DNA of 64,000 bases from JBBRSD01 sp038245725 (GCA_038245725.1 JBBRSD010000005.1:1-64000), one strand, 5' to 3'. Counted from the first letter of the stretch, positions 8,824 to 17,949 are shown. The notes: generated from the letters alone by a model not told the origin. A program made the numbers and translations.

Positions 8824-9848
8824 GCTACAACGGTCCTGGCCTCAACGGGGCAAGCGTCCTGGTCACCGGGGGCACGGGCTCCTTCGGCAAGGCGTTCATC
8901 GCGACAGTCCTGGAGCGCTACCCGGACGTCGCACGGCTCATCGTCTATTCGCGCGACGAGCTCAAGCAGTTCGAGATGTCGCATACGTTCCCGGAGTCGA
9001 AGTATCCGGCCATCCGCTACTTCATCGGCGACGTGCGCGACGAGGCCCGTCTTGCTCGTGCGATGGAAGGCGTCGACGTTGTCGTGCACGCCGCAGCTCT
9101 CAAGCACGTGCCCGTTTGCGAGTACAACCCGTTCGAGGCGATCAAGACGAATGTCCTGGGCGCTCAGAACGTCATCGAGACTTCGATCAACGCAGGCGTG
9201 AAGCGCGTCGTGGCGCTTTCGACCGACAAGGCCGCCGCGCCCATCAACCTCTACGGCGCCACGAAGCTGTGCTCTGACAAGCTGTTCGTGGCCGCGAACA
9301 ACTACCGTGGAAAGCGCGATATCCGCTTCTCGGTGGTGCGCTACGGCAATGTCATGGGTAGCCGCGGGAGCGTCATCCCGTTCTTCCTCGGCAAGCGCCA
9401 CGAGGGCGTGCTGCCCATCACCGACGAGCGCATGACGCGCTTCAACATCACGCTGCAGGAGGGCGTCGAGATGGTGCTCAACGCCATCGACAACCAGTGG
9501 GGCGGCGAGCTCTACGTCCCGAAGATTCCCAGCTACTGCATCACCGACGTCGCCAAGGCGCTCGCTCCGAACGCGGAGCTCAAGATCGTCGGCATCCGCC
9601 CGGGCGAGAAGCTGCACGAGGACCTCATCACCGAGACCGACGCGCTCAACACCGTCGAGCTCGCCGACAGCTTCGTGATCCTTCCGGCGACGCCGCTGTG
9701 GGACGTCGACGAGTTCATGGCGGCGTTCGGCGGCAAGATGTGCCCCCTCGGCTTCCGGTACAACTCCGGAACCAATACCGAGTGGCTCTCCATCGACGAC
9801 ATTCGCATGCTTGTGATCGAGCACGTGGATTCGGACTTCGAGGTCTGA
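8820..9848 (+). CDS. pseB: UDP-N-acetylglucosamine 4,6-dehydratase (inverting), PseB
   Basis: A 342-residue extended SDR enzyme. VLVTGGTGSFGKAF (residues 13-26) is the nucleotide-binding loop; SRDELKQFEM, AALKHVPVCEYNPFEAIKTNVLGAQNVI and STDKAAAPINLYGATK are hallmarks of PseB/FlaA1 dehydratases. PseB removes water from UDP-GlcNAc and inverts C5 to give the 4-keto-L-arabino sugar, the first step to pseudaminic acid. It overlaps the flippase gene by four bases (ATGA) and is followed two bases later by pseC, the classical pseB-pseC order. Confidence 0.92.
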   Translation: MSYNGPGLNGASVLVTGGTGSFGKAFIATVLERYPDVARLIVYSRDELKQFEMSHTFPESKYPAIRYFIGDVRDEARLARAMEGVDVVVHAAALKHVPVCEYNPFEAIKTNVLGAQNVIETSINAGVKRVVALSTDKAAAPINLYGATKLCSDKLFVAANNYRGKRDIRFSVVRYGNVMGSRGSVIPFFLGKRHEGVLPITDERMTRFNITLQEGVEMVLNAIDNQWGGELYVPKIPSYCITDVAKALAPNAELKIVGIRPGEKLHEDLITETDALNTVELADSFVILPATPLWDVDEFMAAFGGKMCPLGFRYNSGTNTEWLSIDDIRMLVIEHVDSDFEV

Positions 9849-9849
9849 C

Positions 9850-11004
9850 GTGATCCCTTACGGCCGCCAGTGGATCGATGACGACGACATCGCTGCCGTC
9901 GTCGAGGTGCTTCGCTCTGACTGGCTGACGCAGGGCCCGACGATCGAGGCATTCGAGGCCACTGTCGCCGAGAAGGTCGGCGCGAAGCATGCGGTCGCCG
10001 TCTCGAACGGCACCGCCGCGCTTCACCTGGCCGCGCTCGCCGCAGGCATGGGTCCCGGCGACGTACTCTGGACCTCGCCGATCACCTTCGTGGCCTCGGC
10101 GAACTGCGCGCTCTACACCGGGGGCTGCGTCGACTTCGTCGACATCGAGCCCGACACCGCGCTCATCGACGCCGAGCAGCTCGAACTAAAGCTCGCAGCA
10201 GCTGCCGAGACGAGCATCCTCCCCAAGGCGATTGTGGTCGTGCATCTCGCTGGTCAGCCTTGCGACATGGCGCGCATCCGCGCCGCGGCTGACCGCTATG
10301 GTGTGACCGTGATCGAGGACGCAGCACACGCGATCGGCGGCTCGTACGCGGGCATGCCCGTGGGCGCGTGCGAGTTCTCCGACCTGACGACATTCTCGTT
10401 CCACCCGGTCAAGGTCGTCACGACCGGCGAGGGCGGCATGATCACCACCAACGACGATGACCTCGCGCAGCGCCTGCGCCTCGGGCGCACGCACGGCATC
10501 ACGCGCGATCCCGCGCTCATGACGCGCAACCCAGACGGCCCGTGGTACTACGAGCAGGTCGCACTGGGCTACAACTACCGCATGACCGACTTCCAGTGCG
10601 CGCTGGGTATCTCGCAGATGCGGCGCCTCGACGAGTTCGTCACCCGGCGAGCCCAGCTCGCCGCACGCTATGACGAACTTCTCGCGGAGCTGCCCGTGCG
10701 CCCGCTCGTGCAGCATGACGGCCGCACGAGCGGCTGGCACCTGTACGTGATCACTCTCGCTCCCGAGGCGACCCACTCGCGCCGCGAGGTTTTCGATGCG
10801 CTGCGCGCCGCGGGGATAGGCGTCAACGTCCACTACATCCCGGTGCACCTGCAGCCCTACTACCAGGCGCTCGGCTTCCGCCCTGGCGATTTCCCGCGGG
10901 CCGAGGCCTACTACGAGGCCGCGATCACGCTGCCGCTCTACCCGGCGATGACCGATGCCGATCAAGACGTGGTCGTCGCTGCACTCAAGGAGGCTCTTGC
11001 GTGA
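9850..11004 (+). CDS. pseC: UDP-4-amino-4,6-dideoxy-N-acetyl-L-altrosamine transaminase, PseC
   Basis: A 384-residue DegT/DnrJ-family PLP enzyme. IPYGRQWIDDDDIAAV at the N-terminus, WLTQGPTIEAFE, the SNGTAALHLA cofactor loop and FHPVKVVTTGEGG with the PLP lysine at residue 188 match PseC. It transfers an amino group from glutamate to C4 of the PseB product. GTG 9850 is one base after the pseB stop; the next gene overlaps by four bases and has AAGGAGG within the end of pseC (10987-10993). Neighbouring PseB and PseI make the assignment firm. Confidence 0.92.
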   Translation: MIPYGRQWIDDDDIAAVVEVLRSDWLTQGPTIEAFEATVAEKVGAKHAVAVSNGTAALHLAALAAGMGPGDVLWTSPITFVASANCALYTGGCVDFVDIEPDTALIDAEQLELKLAAAAETSILPKAIVVVHLAGQPCDMARIRAAADRYGVTVIEDAAHAIGGSYAGMPVGACEFSDLTTFSFHPVKVVTTGEGGMITTNDDDLAQRLRLGRTHGITRDPALMTRNPDGPWYYEQVALGYNYRMTDFQCALGISQMRRLDEFVTRRAQLAARYDELLAELPVRPLVQHDGRTSGWHLYVITLAPEATHSRREVFDALRAAGIGVNVHYIPVHLQPYYQALGFRPGDFPRAEAYYEAAITLPLYPAMTDADQDVVVAALKEALA

Positions 11005-11861
11005 AACTCGCTCTCGGCACCGCGCAATTCGGCCTCGACTACGGCGTCTCCAACGCCGGGGGTCGCGTTTCGGCCGATGAAGTCTCGCGCATTCTCGACG
11101 CTGCCGCTGCCGCGGGAATCCGCGTGCTCGACACGGCGTGGGCGTACGGCGACGCGGAAGCGGTTCTCGGTGAGCTGAACGCGGCCGCGCGCTTCGAGAT
11201 TGTGGCCAAGACCGCGCCGGCCGACGAGAACGGGTATCGCGGAGTCGCCGCCGAGGTGGGCGAGTCCCTCGCGCGACTTGGGGCGATGCCGCTGTACGGG
11301 CTGCTCATACATCGCGCGAGCGACCTGCTTGGCGAATACGGCCCGAAACTGGCCGAGATGCTCAAGCGGTTCAAGGCGAACGGCGCGGTGGAGCACATCG
11401 GGGTATCGGCGTACGACGCCGAGGAGCTATTCGCGGCGCTCGACGTGGTCGGCGAGGCCGATCTGGTGCAAATGCCCGTGAATGTGTTCGATCAGCGGCT
11501 CGTGAAGAGCGGAGCGCTCGCCGAACTCAAGAGCCGTGGCATCGAGATCCACGCGCGCTCGGCGTTTCTGCAGGGGCTGTTACTCATGGATCCGAGCACC
11601 GCGCCGACATACTTTGACCCCATCCGCGATCACCTTGTCGCCTGGCGTGCGTTCTGCGCGGAGCGCGACCTGACGCCTGTTGCGGCAGCTCTCGGCTTCG
11701 TGACTGGCCTGTCCGAGGTCGACCGCGTCGTCGTGGGCGTCGAATCAGCCGAGCAGCTCGCCGAGGTGGTCGCGTCCGCCGCACCGCTACCGACGGCGGA
11801 TTTCGCGCAGTTCGGGCTAGGAGACATCGACATGATCGATCCCACGAGGTGGCCGAGATGA
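11001..11861 (+). CDS. Aldo/keto reductase of the nonulosonate cluster
   Basis: A 286-residue TIM-barrel aldo/keto reductase beginning KLALGTAQFGLDYGVSNAGG. It has DTAWAYGDAE, which carries the catalytic aspartate and tyrosine, then LLIHRASDL with the substrate-pocket histidine and VSAYDAEEL. Enzymes of this type recur in pseudaminic/legionaminic clusters and are thought to reduce a keto sugar or a substituent precursor; the substrate here is unknown. The GTG start overlaps the pseC stop (GTGA) and has a strong AAGGAGG seven bases upstream. Confidence 0.82.
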   Translation: MKLALGTAQFGLDYGVSNAGGRVSADEVSRILDAAAAAGIRVLDTAWAYGDAEAVLGELNAAARFEIVAKTAPADENGYRGVAAEVGESLARLGAMPLYGLLIHRASDLLGEYGPKLAEMLKRFKANGAVEHIGVSAYDAEELFAALDVVGEADLVQMPVNVFDQRLVKSGALAELKSRGIEIHARSAFLQGLLLMDPSTAPTYFDPIRDHLVAWRAFCAERDLTPVAAALGFVTGLSEVDRVVVGVESAEQLAEVVASAAPLPTADFAQFGLGDIDMIDPTRWPR

Positions 11862-12541
11862 ACCAGATCCAAGACGACGTCTTCTTCGAGAGTGAGGGTG
11901 ACAGCTGGTTTCGGCGGAATCGCAGCGTGCTGTCACGCGAGGGTAAGTTCGACTGGCCGGTCGAGCTCATCGGCCTGTTGGGGGATCTCTCGGGCGTGCG
12001 CTCGGTAGCGGAGCTGGGATGCTGCAACGGGTACCGGCTTGACGAGCTGAGGCGCCGGCTGCCGGACGCGATGCGCTTTGCGGGGGTGGATGCGAGCGCC
12101 GACGCGGTTGCTGACGGCGCGGCGCTCTTCCCCGGGCTCGAGCTGCGGCAAGGGGTGCTCAACGACATCCCCATGGAGGGGCCATTCGACCTGGTTGTCG
12201 TCAACTTCGTGCTGCACTGGGTGGACCGCAGTACGCTTGCCCGCTCGATGGCTGAGATCGACCGGCTTGTGGGCGACTCCGGCCTCCTGGTGCTCGGGGA
12301 CTTTCTACCAGACTTCGCGCAGCGGCGGGCGTACCACCACCTCGAGGGCGAGCAGGTCTTCACCTACAAGCAGGACTACGTGCGGATGTTCGAGGCGCTG
12401 GGTACCTACCGCGAACTCGCTCGCGTGACCTTCGATCATGACGCGCGAACCAGCTCCATCCAGAATGCCGGCTCCGGTTCGCGAGCGTTTTGCGCAGTGT
12501 TGCGCAAGTCGCTTGACGAATACTACCCGGTGGTCGGCTGA
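11858..12541 (+). CDS. SAM-dependent methyltransferase (class I)
   Basis: A 227-residue class I methyltransferase. Motif I is seen as VAELGCCNGYRLDEL, followed by FAGVDASADAV (motif II acidic residue) and FDLVVVNFVLHWVDR (motif IV region). ATG 11858 is preferred because it overlaps the previous stop by four bases and has GAGGTGG upstream; a GTG at 11849 is also open. The C-terminus contains an aromatic-rich segment (YHHLEGEQVFTYKQDYVRMFEALGTY). It probably methylates a nonulosonic acid precursor or its substituent, judging only from position between the reductase and the cytidylyltransferase. Confidence 0.8.
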   Translation: MNQIQDDVFFESEGDSWFRRNRSVLSREGKFDWPVELIGLLGDLSGVRSVAELGCCNGYRLDELRRRLPDAMRFAGVDASADAVADGAALFPGLELRQGVLNDIPMEGPFDLVVVNFVLHWVDRSTLARSMAEIDRLVGDSGLLVLGDFLPDFAQRRAYHHLEGEQVFTYKQDYVRMFEALGTYRELARVTFDHDARTSSIQNAGSGSRAFCAVLRKSLDEYYPVVG

Positions 12542-13317
12542 TGATTCTCGGGGTGCTTCAGGCGCGCGTCTCGTCGACGCGGTTGCCCGGGAAGGTGCTG
12601 CTGCCGGTGCTGGGCGAGCCGATGATCGCGCGCCAGATCGAGCGCGTCCGCCGGGCGACGATGCTCGACGGGTTGGTCGTCGCGACGAGCATCGACCCGA
12701 GCGACCATCCGTTGGCCGAGCTGTGCCACCGCCTCGGAGTGGACTGCTTCCGAGGTTCGCTCGATGACGTACTCGAGCGGTTTCTCGGCGCGGTGCGAGG
12801 CAGGGGAGCCGACCACATCGTGCGTCTCACCGGTGACTGCCCGTTGGCGGATCCCGGAGTGATCGACGACCTCATCCGGCTGCATCTGGCCGGCGACTTC
12901 GACTACTCGACCAACGCGATACCTCCGACGTTCCCTGACGGCCTCGACGCGGAAGCGGCACGGATCTCCGCGCTTCAGCGCGCGGGCTACGAAGCGGCGT
13001 CGGGCACCGAACGCGAGCATGTGACGCAGTACCTAGTGCGGCACCCGGAGATCTTCACTCGCGGCACGCTCGAATCCGCCGAGGACTACTCGGCGATGAG
13101 ATGGACTGTCGACGAGCGCGCTGACCTCGACTTCGTGCGCGAGGTCTATGCTGCTCTGTATCCGAAGAACCCGGCGTTCTCCTGGCGCGACGTGCATTCT
13201 CTGCTTGCCGCCAAGCCGGAACTCTCGACCATAAATACCGGCTTTGCCCGCAATGAGGGCCTTGCGAAGTCCGAGGCTGACGACCGACGTATGGCTGGGG
13301 GCGCACCGAATGTCTGA
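12541..13317 (+). CDS. SpsF-family cytidylyltransferase
   Basis: A 258-residue protein of the cytidylyltransferase family (PF02348-like). The nucleotide-binding loop QARVSSTRLPGKVLLP is at residues 7-22, and LTGDCPLADPGVIDDLI carries the metal-binding aspartate. This is the SpsF variant known from Bacillus spore-coat polysaccharide operons rather than the canonical PseF/NeuA variant (which begins with a GGSKRIPRKN-like loop). Because no PseF is seen, it is a candidate for making the CMP-activated nonulosonate, but it is followed directly by a class III aminotransferase and may activate another small molecule. Start and previous stop overlap in TGATG. Confidence 0.82.
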   Translation: MILGVLQARVSSTRLPGKVLLPVLGEPMIARQIERVRRATMLDGLVVATSIDPSDHPLAELCHRLGVDCFRGSLDDVLERFLGAVRGRGADHIVRLTGDCPLADPGVIDDLIRLHLAGDFDYSTNAIPPTFPDGLDAEAARISALQRAGYEAASGTEREHVTQYLVRHPEIFTRGTLESAEDYSAMRWTVDERADLDFVREVYAALYPKNPAFSWRDVHSLLAAKPELSTINTGFARNEGLAKSEADDRRMAGGAPNV

Positions 13318-14596
13318 ACGCTATGCAAAGTCCGAGGAGCTGCTCGCGCGAGCGCTGAAGACGATTCCGCTCGGAACGCAGACGTTCTCGAAGAGCCGGA
13401 CGCAATACCCCTATGGCGTGTCGCCTTACTTCGTCACGCGCGGATCGGGCAGTCACGTTTGGGACGTGGACGGCAACGAGTACGTCGACTGCATCATGTC
13501 GCTCTGTGCGGTCACACTCGGCTACAACGACCCGGATGTCACGGCGGCGGTTGAAGCGCAGCTCGCAGACGGCGTCATCTTCTCGCTTCCGCATCCGGTG
13601 GAGATCGAGGCGGCCGAGCGGATCGTCGAGATGGTGCCGTGCGCGGAAATGGTGCGCTTCGGCAAGAACGGTTCGGATGCAACTACGGGTGCCGTGCGCG
13701 TCGCACGCGCATACACACACCGTGACCACGTGCTCATGTGCGGTTACCACGGCTGGCAGGACTGGTCGATCGGGACCACGGCGCGCAACGCCGGCGTCCC
13801 GATCGCCACCCAGGCACTTACCCACACTTTTGTCTACAACGACATAGAGTCGCTTCGGGCGCTCTTCGCCCAGTACCATGACGAAGTCGCCTGCGTGATC
13901 ATGGAGCCGATGAACGTCGCATGGCCCGCGCCGGGCTTTCTCGAGGAAGTCGCGGAGCTTACGCGCGCGAACGGTGCGGTGTTCGTGCTCGACGAGACCA
14001 TCACCGGCTTCCGGTTCGCCAACGGCGGGGCGCAGGAGTACTTCGGCGTGACGCCCGATCTCGCGACGTTCGGCAAGGGGCTCGCAAACGGCTATCCCGT
14101 ATCCGCCGTGGCGGGCCGTGCCGACATCATGAAGCTCATGGAGGAGGTCTTCTTCTCCTTCACGTTCGGTGGGGAGACGCTCTCGCTGGCAGCTGCTGTG
14201 GCCACTCTCGACAAGCTCCAACACGAGCCGGTACTCGACGCAGTGGCTGCGACTGGCATGGGGCTCCTTGACGAGGTCGGCTCGAGGATTCGACGCCATG
14301 GGGTCGAGGAGTTCCTGAGCATTTCCGGACACCCAGCGTGGACCTTCCTTACGTTCGCCGACTGCGCTTGCACCTCTTGGGAGATCAAGACCCTCTTCAT
14401 GCAAGAGATGTTGGCTCGAGGCTTCCTCACTTTGGGCAGTCACAACCTTAGCTATGCACACGGTCCAAGCGAGATTCGCGGGCTGTTGTCGGCCTACGAC
14501 GAGGTCTTTCCGATACTGCTGGAAGCAGTGACGGCCCAAGATGTCACGGCGTTCCTCGACTGCGAAGCGCTGCAGCCGCTGTTCAAGGTCCGCTAG
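13310..14596 (+). CDS. Class III aminotransferase, glutamate-1-semialdehyde aminomutase-like
   Basis: A 428-residue PLP enzyme of aminotransferase class III. Visible motifs are GSHVWDVDGNEYVDC, RFGKNGSDATTGAVRVARAYT, VLDETITGFRFANGGAQEYF with the cofactor-pairing aspartate, and ATFGKGLANGYPVSA with the PLP lysine at residue 256. It resembles the GSA-aminomutase-like proteins found in surface-glycan clusters next to SpsF-type cytidylyltransferases, not a haem-pathway HemL in context. ATG 13310 overlaps the previous gene by eight bases (ATGTCTGA). Substrate unknown; modification of a nonulosonate side chain is a reasonable inference. Confidence 0.82.
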   Translation: MSERYAKSEELLARALKTIPLGTQTFSKSRTQYPYGVSPYFVTRGSGSHVWDVDGNEYVDCIMSLCAVTLGYNDPDVTAAVEAQLADGVIFSLPHPVEIEAAERIVEMVPCAEMVRFGKNGSDATTGAVRVARAYTHRDHVLMCGYHGWQDWSIGTTARNAGVPIATQALTHTFVYNDIESLRALFAQYHDEVACVIMEPMNVAWPAPGFLEEVAELTRANGAVFVLDETITGFRFANGGAQEYFGVTPDLATFGKGLANGYPVSAVAGRADIMKLMEEVFFSFTFGGETLSLAAAVATLDKLQHEPVLDAVAATGMGLLDEVGSRIRRHGVEEFLSISGHPAWTFLTFADCACTSWEIKTLFMQEMLARGFLTLGSHNLSYAHGPSEIRGLLSAYDEVFPILLEAVTAQDVTAFLDCEALQPLFKVR

Positions 14597-14597
14597 C

Positions 14598-16163
14598 GTG
14601 GACGTGACCCTACCCACGAAGGGGCAGCAGTCTAGAACCGTTGTCTTTCGCGCTGACGCCTCTTCGCGAGTTGGCTCGGGCCATGTGATGCGGTGTCTCA
14701 CTCTGGCGGACGAGGTTCGAGCTCGCGGGGCGTGCACCTACTTTGTAGCGGTCGACTTGGAGCGCAGCCTCGAGGAACTCATCCGCGGTCGAGGCCATTC
14801 TGTGGTCAGGATTGCGCCGTTGGACTCGCGCCAAGATGCCCGGTTGACCCTGGAGTCCGCTCCCGAACGCGACTGTGTCGTCATGGATGACTATCACTTG
14901 GGAGAAGAGTGGGAGTTGCAGGCTCGGCTAGCAGGCGCGCGAGTTGTCATGCGCATCGATGACCTAGCGAACCGAGCATGCGCCTGTGATCTTTTGTTGG
15001 ATCAGAACTACTTCGATTGCCCAATCGAACGGTACTCCAGCCTCCTGGGGCACCCCTGTCGGTTGATGCTGGGTCCCAAGTACGCGTTGGTGCAGGAGTC
15101 GTTCCTGCGAGCAAGGGCGCGTAGGAGAACGGGAACATGTCAACGCATTCTCGTCTACATGGGTGGTGGCTTCGTAGGTCAATCGACGTTGGCGATGGTT
15201 CAGATCGTGCGAGAGGCACTCCCTGACGTTTCAGTCGATGTTGTGCTGGGACACGCGGCGTCGGCTGGGGAGTTAGCAGAAGAGATTGTGTCAATGACGG
15301 ATGTGCGCCTACACACGCGCACGGCCGACATGCCAGCTCTTGTCGAGGCTGCGGACCTGTTCGTCGGGGGTGCGGGTGGGAGCACATGGGAACGATTGTG
15401 CGCCGGGCTCCCTTCGCTTGTGGTAACAACGGCCGAGAACCAGCGAGCCCCCATCGAGGCGCTGGCGACCGTCGGAGCCGTGGTTGATTGCGGCGACTGG
15501 CGAGAGTCCGACCATGATCAGCTCGTCGTCATTGTCCGCGACCTGGTGGGCGATGGGCAGAAGTTGCTCCGGCTGTCCGAGTGCGGCAAGCGGGTCGTGG
15601 ACGGCCGGGGTGCGAAACGCTGCGCAGATGCTCTACTCGCGCTAGATGATGGCCCGGCGAGCGTGAATCTGGTTCGGCTAGGGTTGGAGCATTCCTCGGC
15701 GACATACTCATGGCTGCAGGACGGTCAGCTTCGTCGAGACTTCCTGATGTCAGGAGAGGTTACGCGAGAGGGCAATCTCACCTATTTCGGCGAGTCACTG
15801 GCCGATTCGTCGCGCAGGGACTATGCGATACAAGTTGGCTCGACGCACGTTGGTAACGCGGGGGTCAGAGACATCGATTTTGAATCTCGAACTGGGGAGA
15901 TGTGGCTCTTCCTCTGTCGTGACGCGCGCGGGCGCGGTATAGGCATGGCGGCCGGCTCAGCTCTGATAGATGACGCCATCCGGTGTCTTCGACTGGAGAA
16001 ACTGAGTCTTCACGTCGGCGACTTCAATGAGGCGGCAATCAATATGTACACGCGGTTGGGATTCGTGTTCGTTTCGGACGTCAGTCACACCGCGCCGTGG
16101 GACGGCCGCGAATACCGCGTATTCGAGTTCGAATTGGAGGCGACCAAATGGATGTCGCAATGA
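14598..16163 (+). CDS. pseG: PseG-type UDP-sugar hydrolase fused to a GNAT acetyltransferase
   Basis: A 521-residue two-domain protein. The N-terminal ~345 residues are PseG/SpsG-like: VFRADASSRVGSGHVMRCLTLA, VVMDDYHLGEEWE, LLLDQNYF, GPKYALVQESF and GGAGGSTWERLCAGLPS, the GT-B hydrolase that removes UDP from 2,4-diacetamido-2,4,6-trideoxy-L-altrose. The C-terminal ~165 residues are a GNAT domain with CRDARGRGIGMAAGSALIDDAI and HVGDFNEAAINMYTRLGFV. That domain could supply the PseH N-acetylation, the step before PseG. GTG 14598 lies one base after the previous stop. Base composition is visibly less GC-rich than the pseB/pseC region. Confidence 0.85.
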   Translation: MDVTLPTKGQQSRTVVFRADASSRVGSGHVMRCLTLADEVRARGACTYFVAVDLERSLEELIRGRGHSVVRIAPLDSRQDARLTLESAPERDCVVMDDYHLGEEWELQARLAGARVVMRIDDLANRACACDLLLDQNYFDCPIERYSSLLGHPCRLMLGPKYALVQESFLRARARRRTGTCQRILVYMGGGFVGQSTLAMVQIVREALPDVSVDVVLGHAASAGELAEEIVSMTDVRLHTRTADMPALVEAADLFVGGAGGSTWERLCAGLPSLVVTTAENQRAPIEALATVGAVVDCGDWRESDHDQLVVIVRDLVGDGQKLLRLSECGKRVVDGRGAKRCADALLALDDGPASVNLVRLGLEHSSATYSWLQDGQLRRDFLMSGEVTREGNLTYFGESLADSSRRDYAIQVGSTHVGNAGVRDIDFESRTGEMWLFLCRDARGRGIGMAAGSALIDDAIRCLRLEKLSLHVGDFNEAAINMYTRLGFVFVSDVSHTAPWDGREYRVFEFELEATKWMSQ

Positions 16164-16900
16164 TGCAGCCGGCCTTCATGCCTTGGCAGGGCTATTTCGC
16201 GCTCATGGAAGCGGCGGATCTCTTCGTCTTCTTGGACGACTTCCAGTTTTGCTCCAGGAGTTGGCATCAAAGGAACCGGCTGCTGGTCGCGCCAGACAAG
16301 GCTGACTGGTACACGGTCCCTGTGAGCAAGCTCAATGGGTCACGACAGCCCCTCAACCTCATGCCACTTGCCGACACGGAGTGGCGCGAAGCGCTATGGC
16401 GGAAGCTTGAGATGAACTATTCGAGGCACCCCTTCTTCGACACAATCAGCCCCATGGTCCGCGAATGGTTGCTGCAGTCTCATGACTCGTTGGCTGCATT
16501 CGACATGCAGTTCATTCGGTCCGCAGCGAAGCTGATGGGCCTGGACTGCAAGTTCGTTCAAAGCTCCGAGATTGGCGTCGACGGCCGGAGGTCCGATGCC
16601 ATTCTGAATATGCTTCGACGTCTCGAGGCAAACAAGTACTTGTCTGCGCGCGGGTCCTTCGAGTACATGTTGGAGGACGGTGTGTTCCCGGATGAAAGTG
16701 TCGAGACGGTGTTTCTGGATTTCGAACCCGTTGTGCATCCCCAGCTGGGCACTACGGGCTTCATAGCCTACCTATCTGTTCTCGATGCGCTGATGAACCT
16801 CGGGCCAGCGGACACCTTGGCTGCGGTTCGCGATGGAGTCAGAGGTTGGACAGATTGGGGCACTATGGCAATGGAGGCGGAAGCGGGGGTTCAGCGATGA
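16148..16900 (+). CDS. WbqC-family protein
   Basis: A 250-residue WbqC-like protein (PF08889-type) beginning with MQPAFMPWQGYFALMEAAD, with FLDDFQFCSRSWHQRNRLL and a conserved histidine/asparagine-rich core. WbqC proteins occur in O-antigen and nonulosonate clusters; their chemistry is not settled, with roles in modifying amino sugars proposed. ATG 16148 has GGAGG seven bases upstream (16136-16140) and overlaps the end of the PseG fusion by sixteen bases. The gene shares the lower GC of its upstream neighbour and runs into pseI with an ATGA overlap. Confidence 0.8.
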   Translation: MDVAMMQPAFMPWQGYFALMEAADLFVFLDDFQFCSRSWHQRNRLLVAPDKADWYTVPVSKLNGSRQPLNLMPLADTEWREALWRKLEMNYSRHPFFDTISPMVREWLLQSHDSLAAFDMQFIRSAAKLMGLDCKFVQSSEIGVDGRRSDAILNMLRRLEANKYLSARGSFEYMLEDGVFPDESVETVFLDFEPVVHPQLGTTGFIAYLSVLDALMNLGPADTLAAVRDGVRGWTDWGTMAMEAEAGVQR

Positions 16901-17949
16901 GCGGGTTCGAGATCGCCGGTCGCGCCATCGGGCCCGACCAGCCGCCCTTCGTCATCGCCGAGATGTCTGGCAACCACAACCAGTCGCTCGAACGCGCGCT
17001 CGCCATCGTCGATGCGGCTGCCGATGCAGGCGCCCATGCGCTCAAGATCCAGACCTACACTGCCGACACGATCACGCTCGACGTGAGCCGTGCCGAGTTC
17101 CGCATCGACGACCCGAACAGCCTGTGGGCGGGGGAGACGCTTCACCAGCTCTACGAGAAGGCGTTCACGCCATGGGAGTGGCACGAGGCAATCCTCACGC
17201 GGGCGAAGGAGCGCGGCCTGATCGCGTTCTCCACGCCCTTCGACGAGACGGCGGTCGACTTCCTCGAAGAGCTCGGTACGCCATGCTACAAGATCGCGTC
17301 CTTCGAAAACGTTCACCTGCCGCTTATCCGCAAGGCGGCCGCGACTGGCAAGCCCATCATCATGTCCACCGGCATGGCGACCGCCGCCGAACTCGATGAC
17401 GCCGTCCGCGCCGCTCTCGAGGCGGGCTGCCGCGACCTCGTGCTCCTCAAGTGCACGAGCACGTATCCGGCGGACCCAGCAAACTCCAATCTGCGCACCA
17501 TCCCGCACATGCGCGAGCTCTTTTGCTGCGAGGTCGGACTCTCGGACCACACGCTCGGGATGGGTGCTGCGTGCGCCGCAGTCGCGCTAGGGGCGACCGT
17601 GATCGAGAAGCACTTCACGCTCTCGCGCGCCGAAGGCGGCGTTGACGCCTCCTTCTCGCTCGAACCCGCCGAACTCGCCGCGCTCGTCCGCGACACCGAG
17701 CACGCATGGAAGGCGCTCGGCACAGTCTCGTACGGCCCCACGGACGACGAGAGGGCCTCACTGCAGTTCCGCCGCTCGCTCTACATCGCCGAGGACATGA
17801 AGGCGGGCGACGTCTTCACCGCAGAGAACCTGCGCGTCGTGCGTCCGGGCTTGGGCTTGGCGCCGAAGTACTACGAAGTGTTCCTCGCTAAGCACATTGC
17901 GGGTGATGCGCCGAAAGGGACGCCGGTAGATTGGAGCCTTCTTGGCTGA
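16897..17949 (+). CDS. pseI: Pseudaminic acid synthase, PseI (NeuB family)
   Basis: A 350-residue NeuB-family enzyme: FVIAEMSGNHNQSLERAL, ALKIQTYTADTITLD, STPFDETAVDFLEELGTPCYKIASFE, TGMATAAELDDAV, GLSDHTLGMGAACAAVALGATVIEKHFTL, then a C-terminal antifreeze-like (SAF) segment RRSLYIAEDMKAGDVFTAENLRVVRPG. It condenses the PseG product with phosphoenolpyruvate to give the nine-carbon acid. The motif set (IAEMSGNHN, TPFDETAVDFLE) fits PseI better than the legionaminate or sialate synthases. ATG overlaps the WbqC stop by four bases. Confidence 0.92.
   Translation: MSGFEIAGRAIGPDQPPFVIAEMSGNHNQSLERALAIVDAAADAGAHALKIQTYTADTITLDVSRAEFRIDDPNSLWAGETLHQLYEKAFTPWEWHEAILTRAKERGLIAFSTPFDETAVDFLEELGTPCYKIASFENVHLPLIRKAAATGKPIIMSTGMATAAELDDAVRAALEAGCRDLVLLKCTSTYPADPANSNLRTIPHMRELFCCEVGLSDHTLGMGAACAAVALGATVIEKHFTLSRAEGGVDASFSLEPAELAALVRDTEHAWKALGTVSYGPTDDERASLQFRRSLYIAEDMKAGDVFTAENLRVVRPGLGLAPKYYEVFLAKHIAGDAPKGTPVDWSLLG

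Noticed and set aside
13310..14596. HemL of haem biosynthesis
   Set aside because: The family fits but the gene is embedded by overlaps in a glycan operon with no other haem genes.
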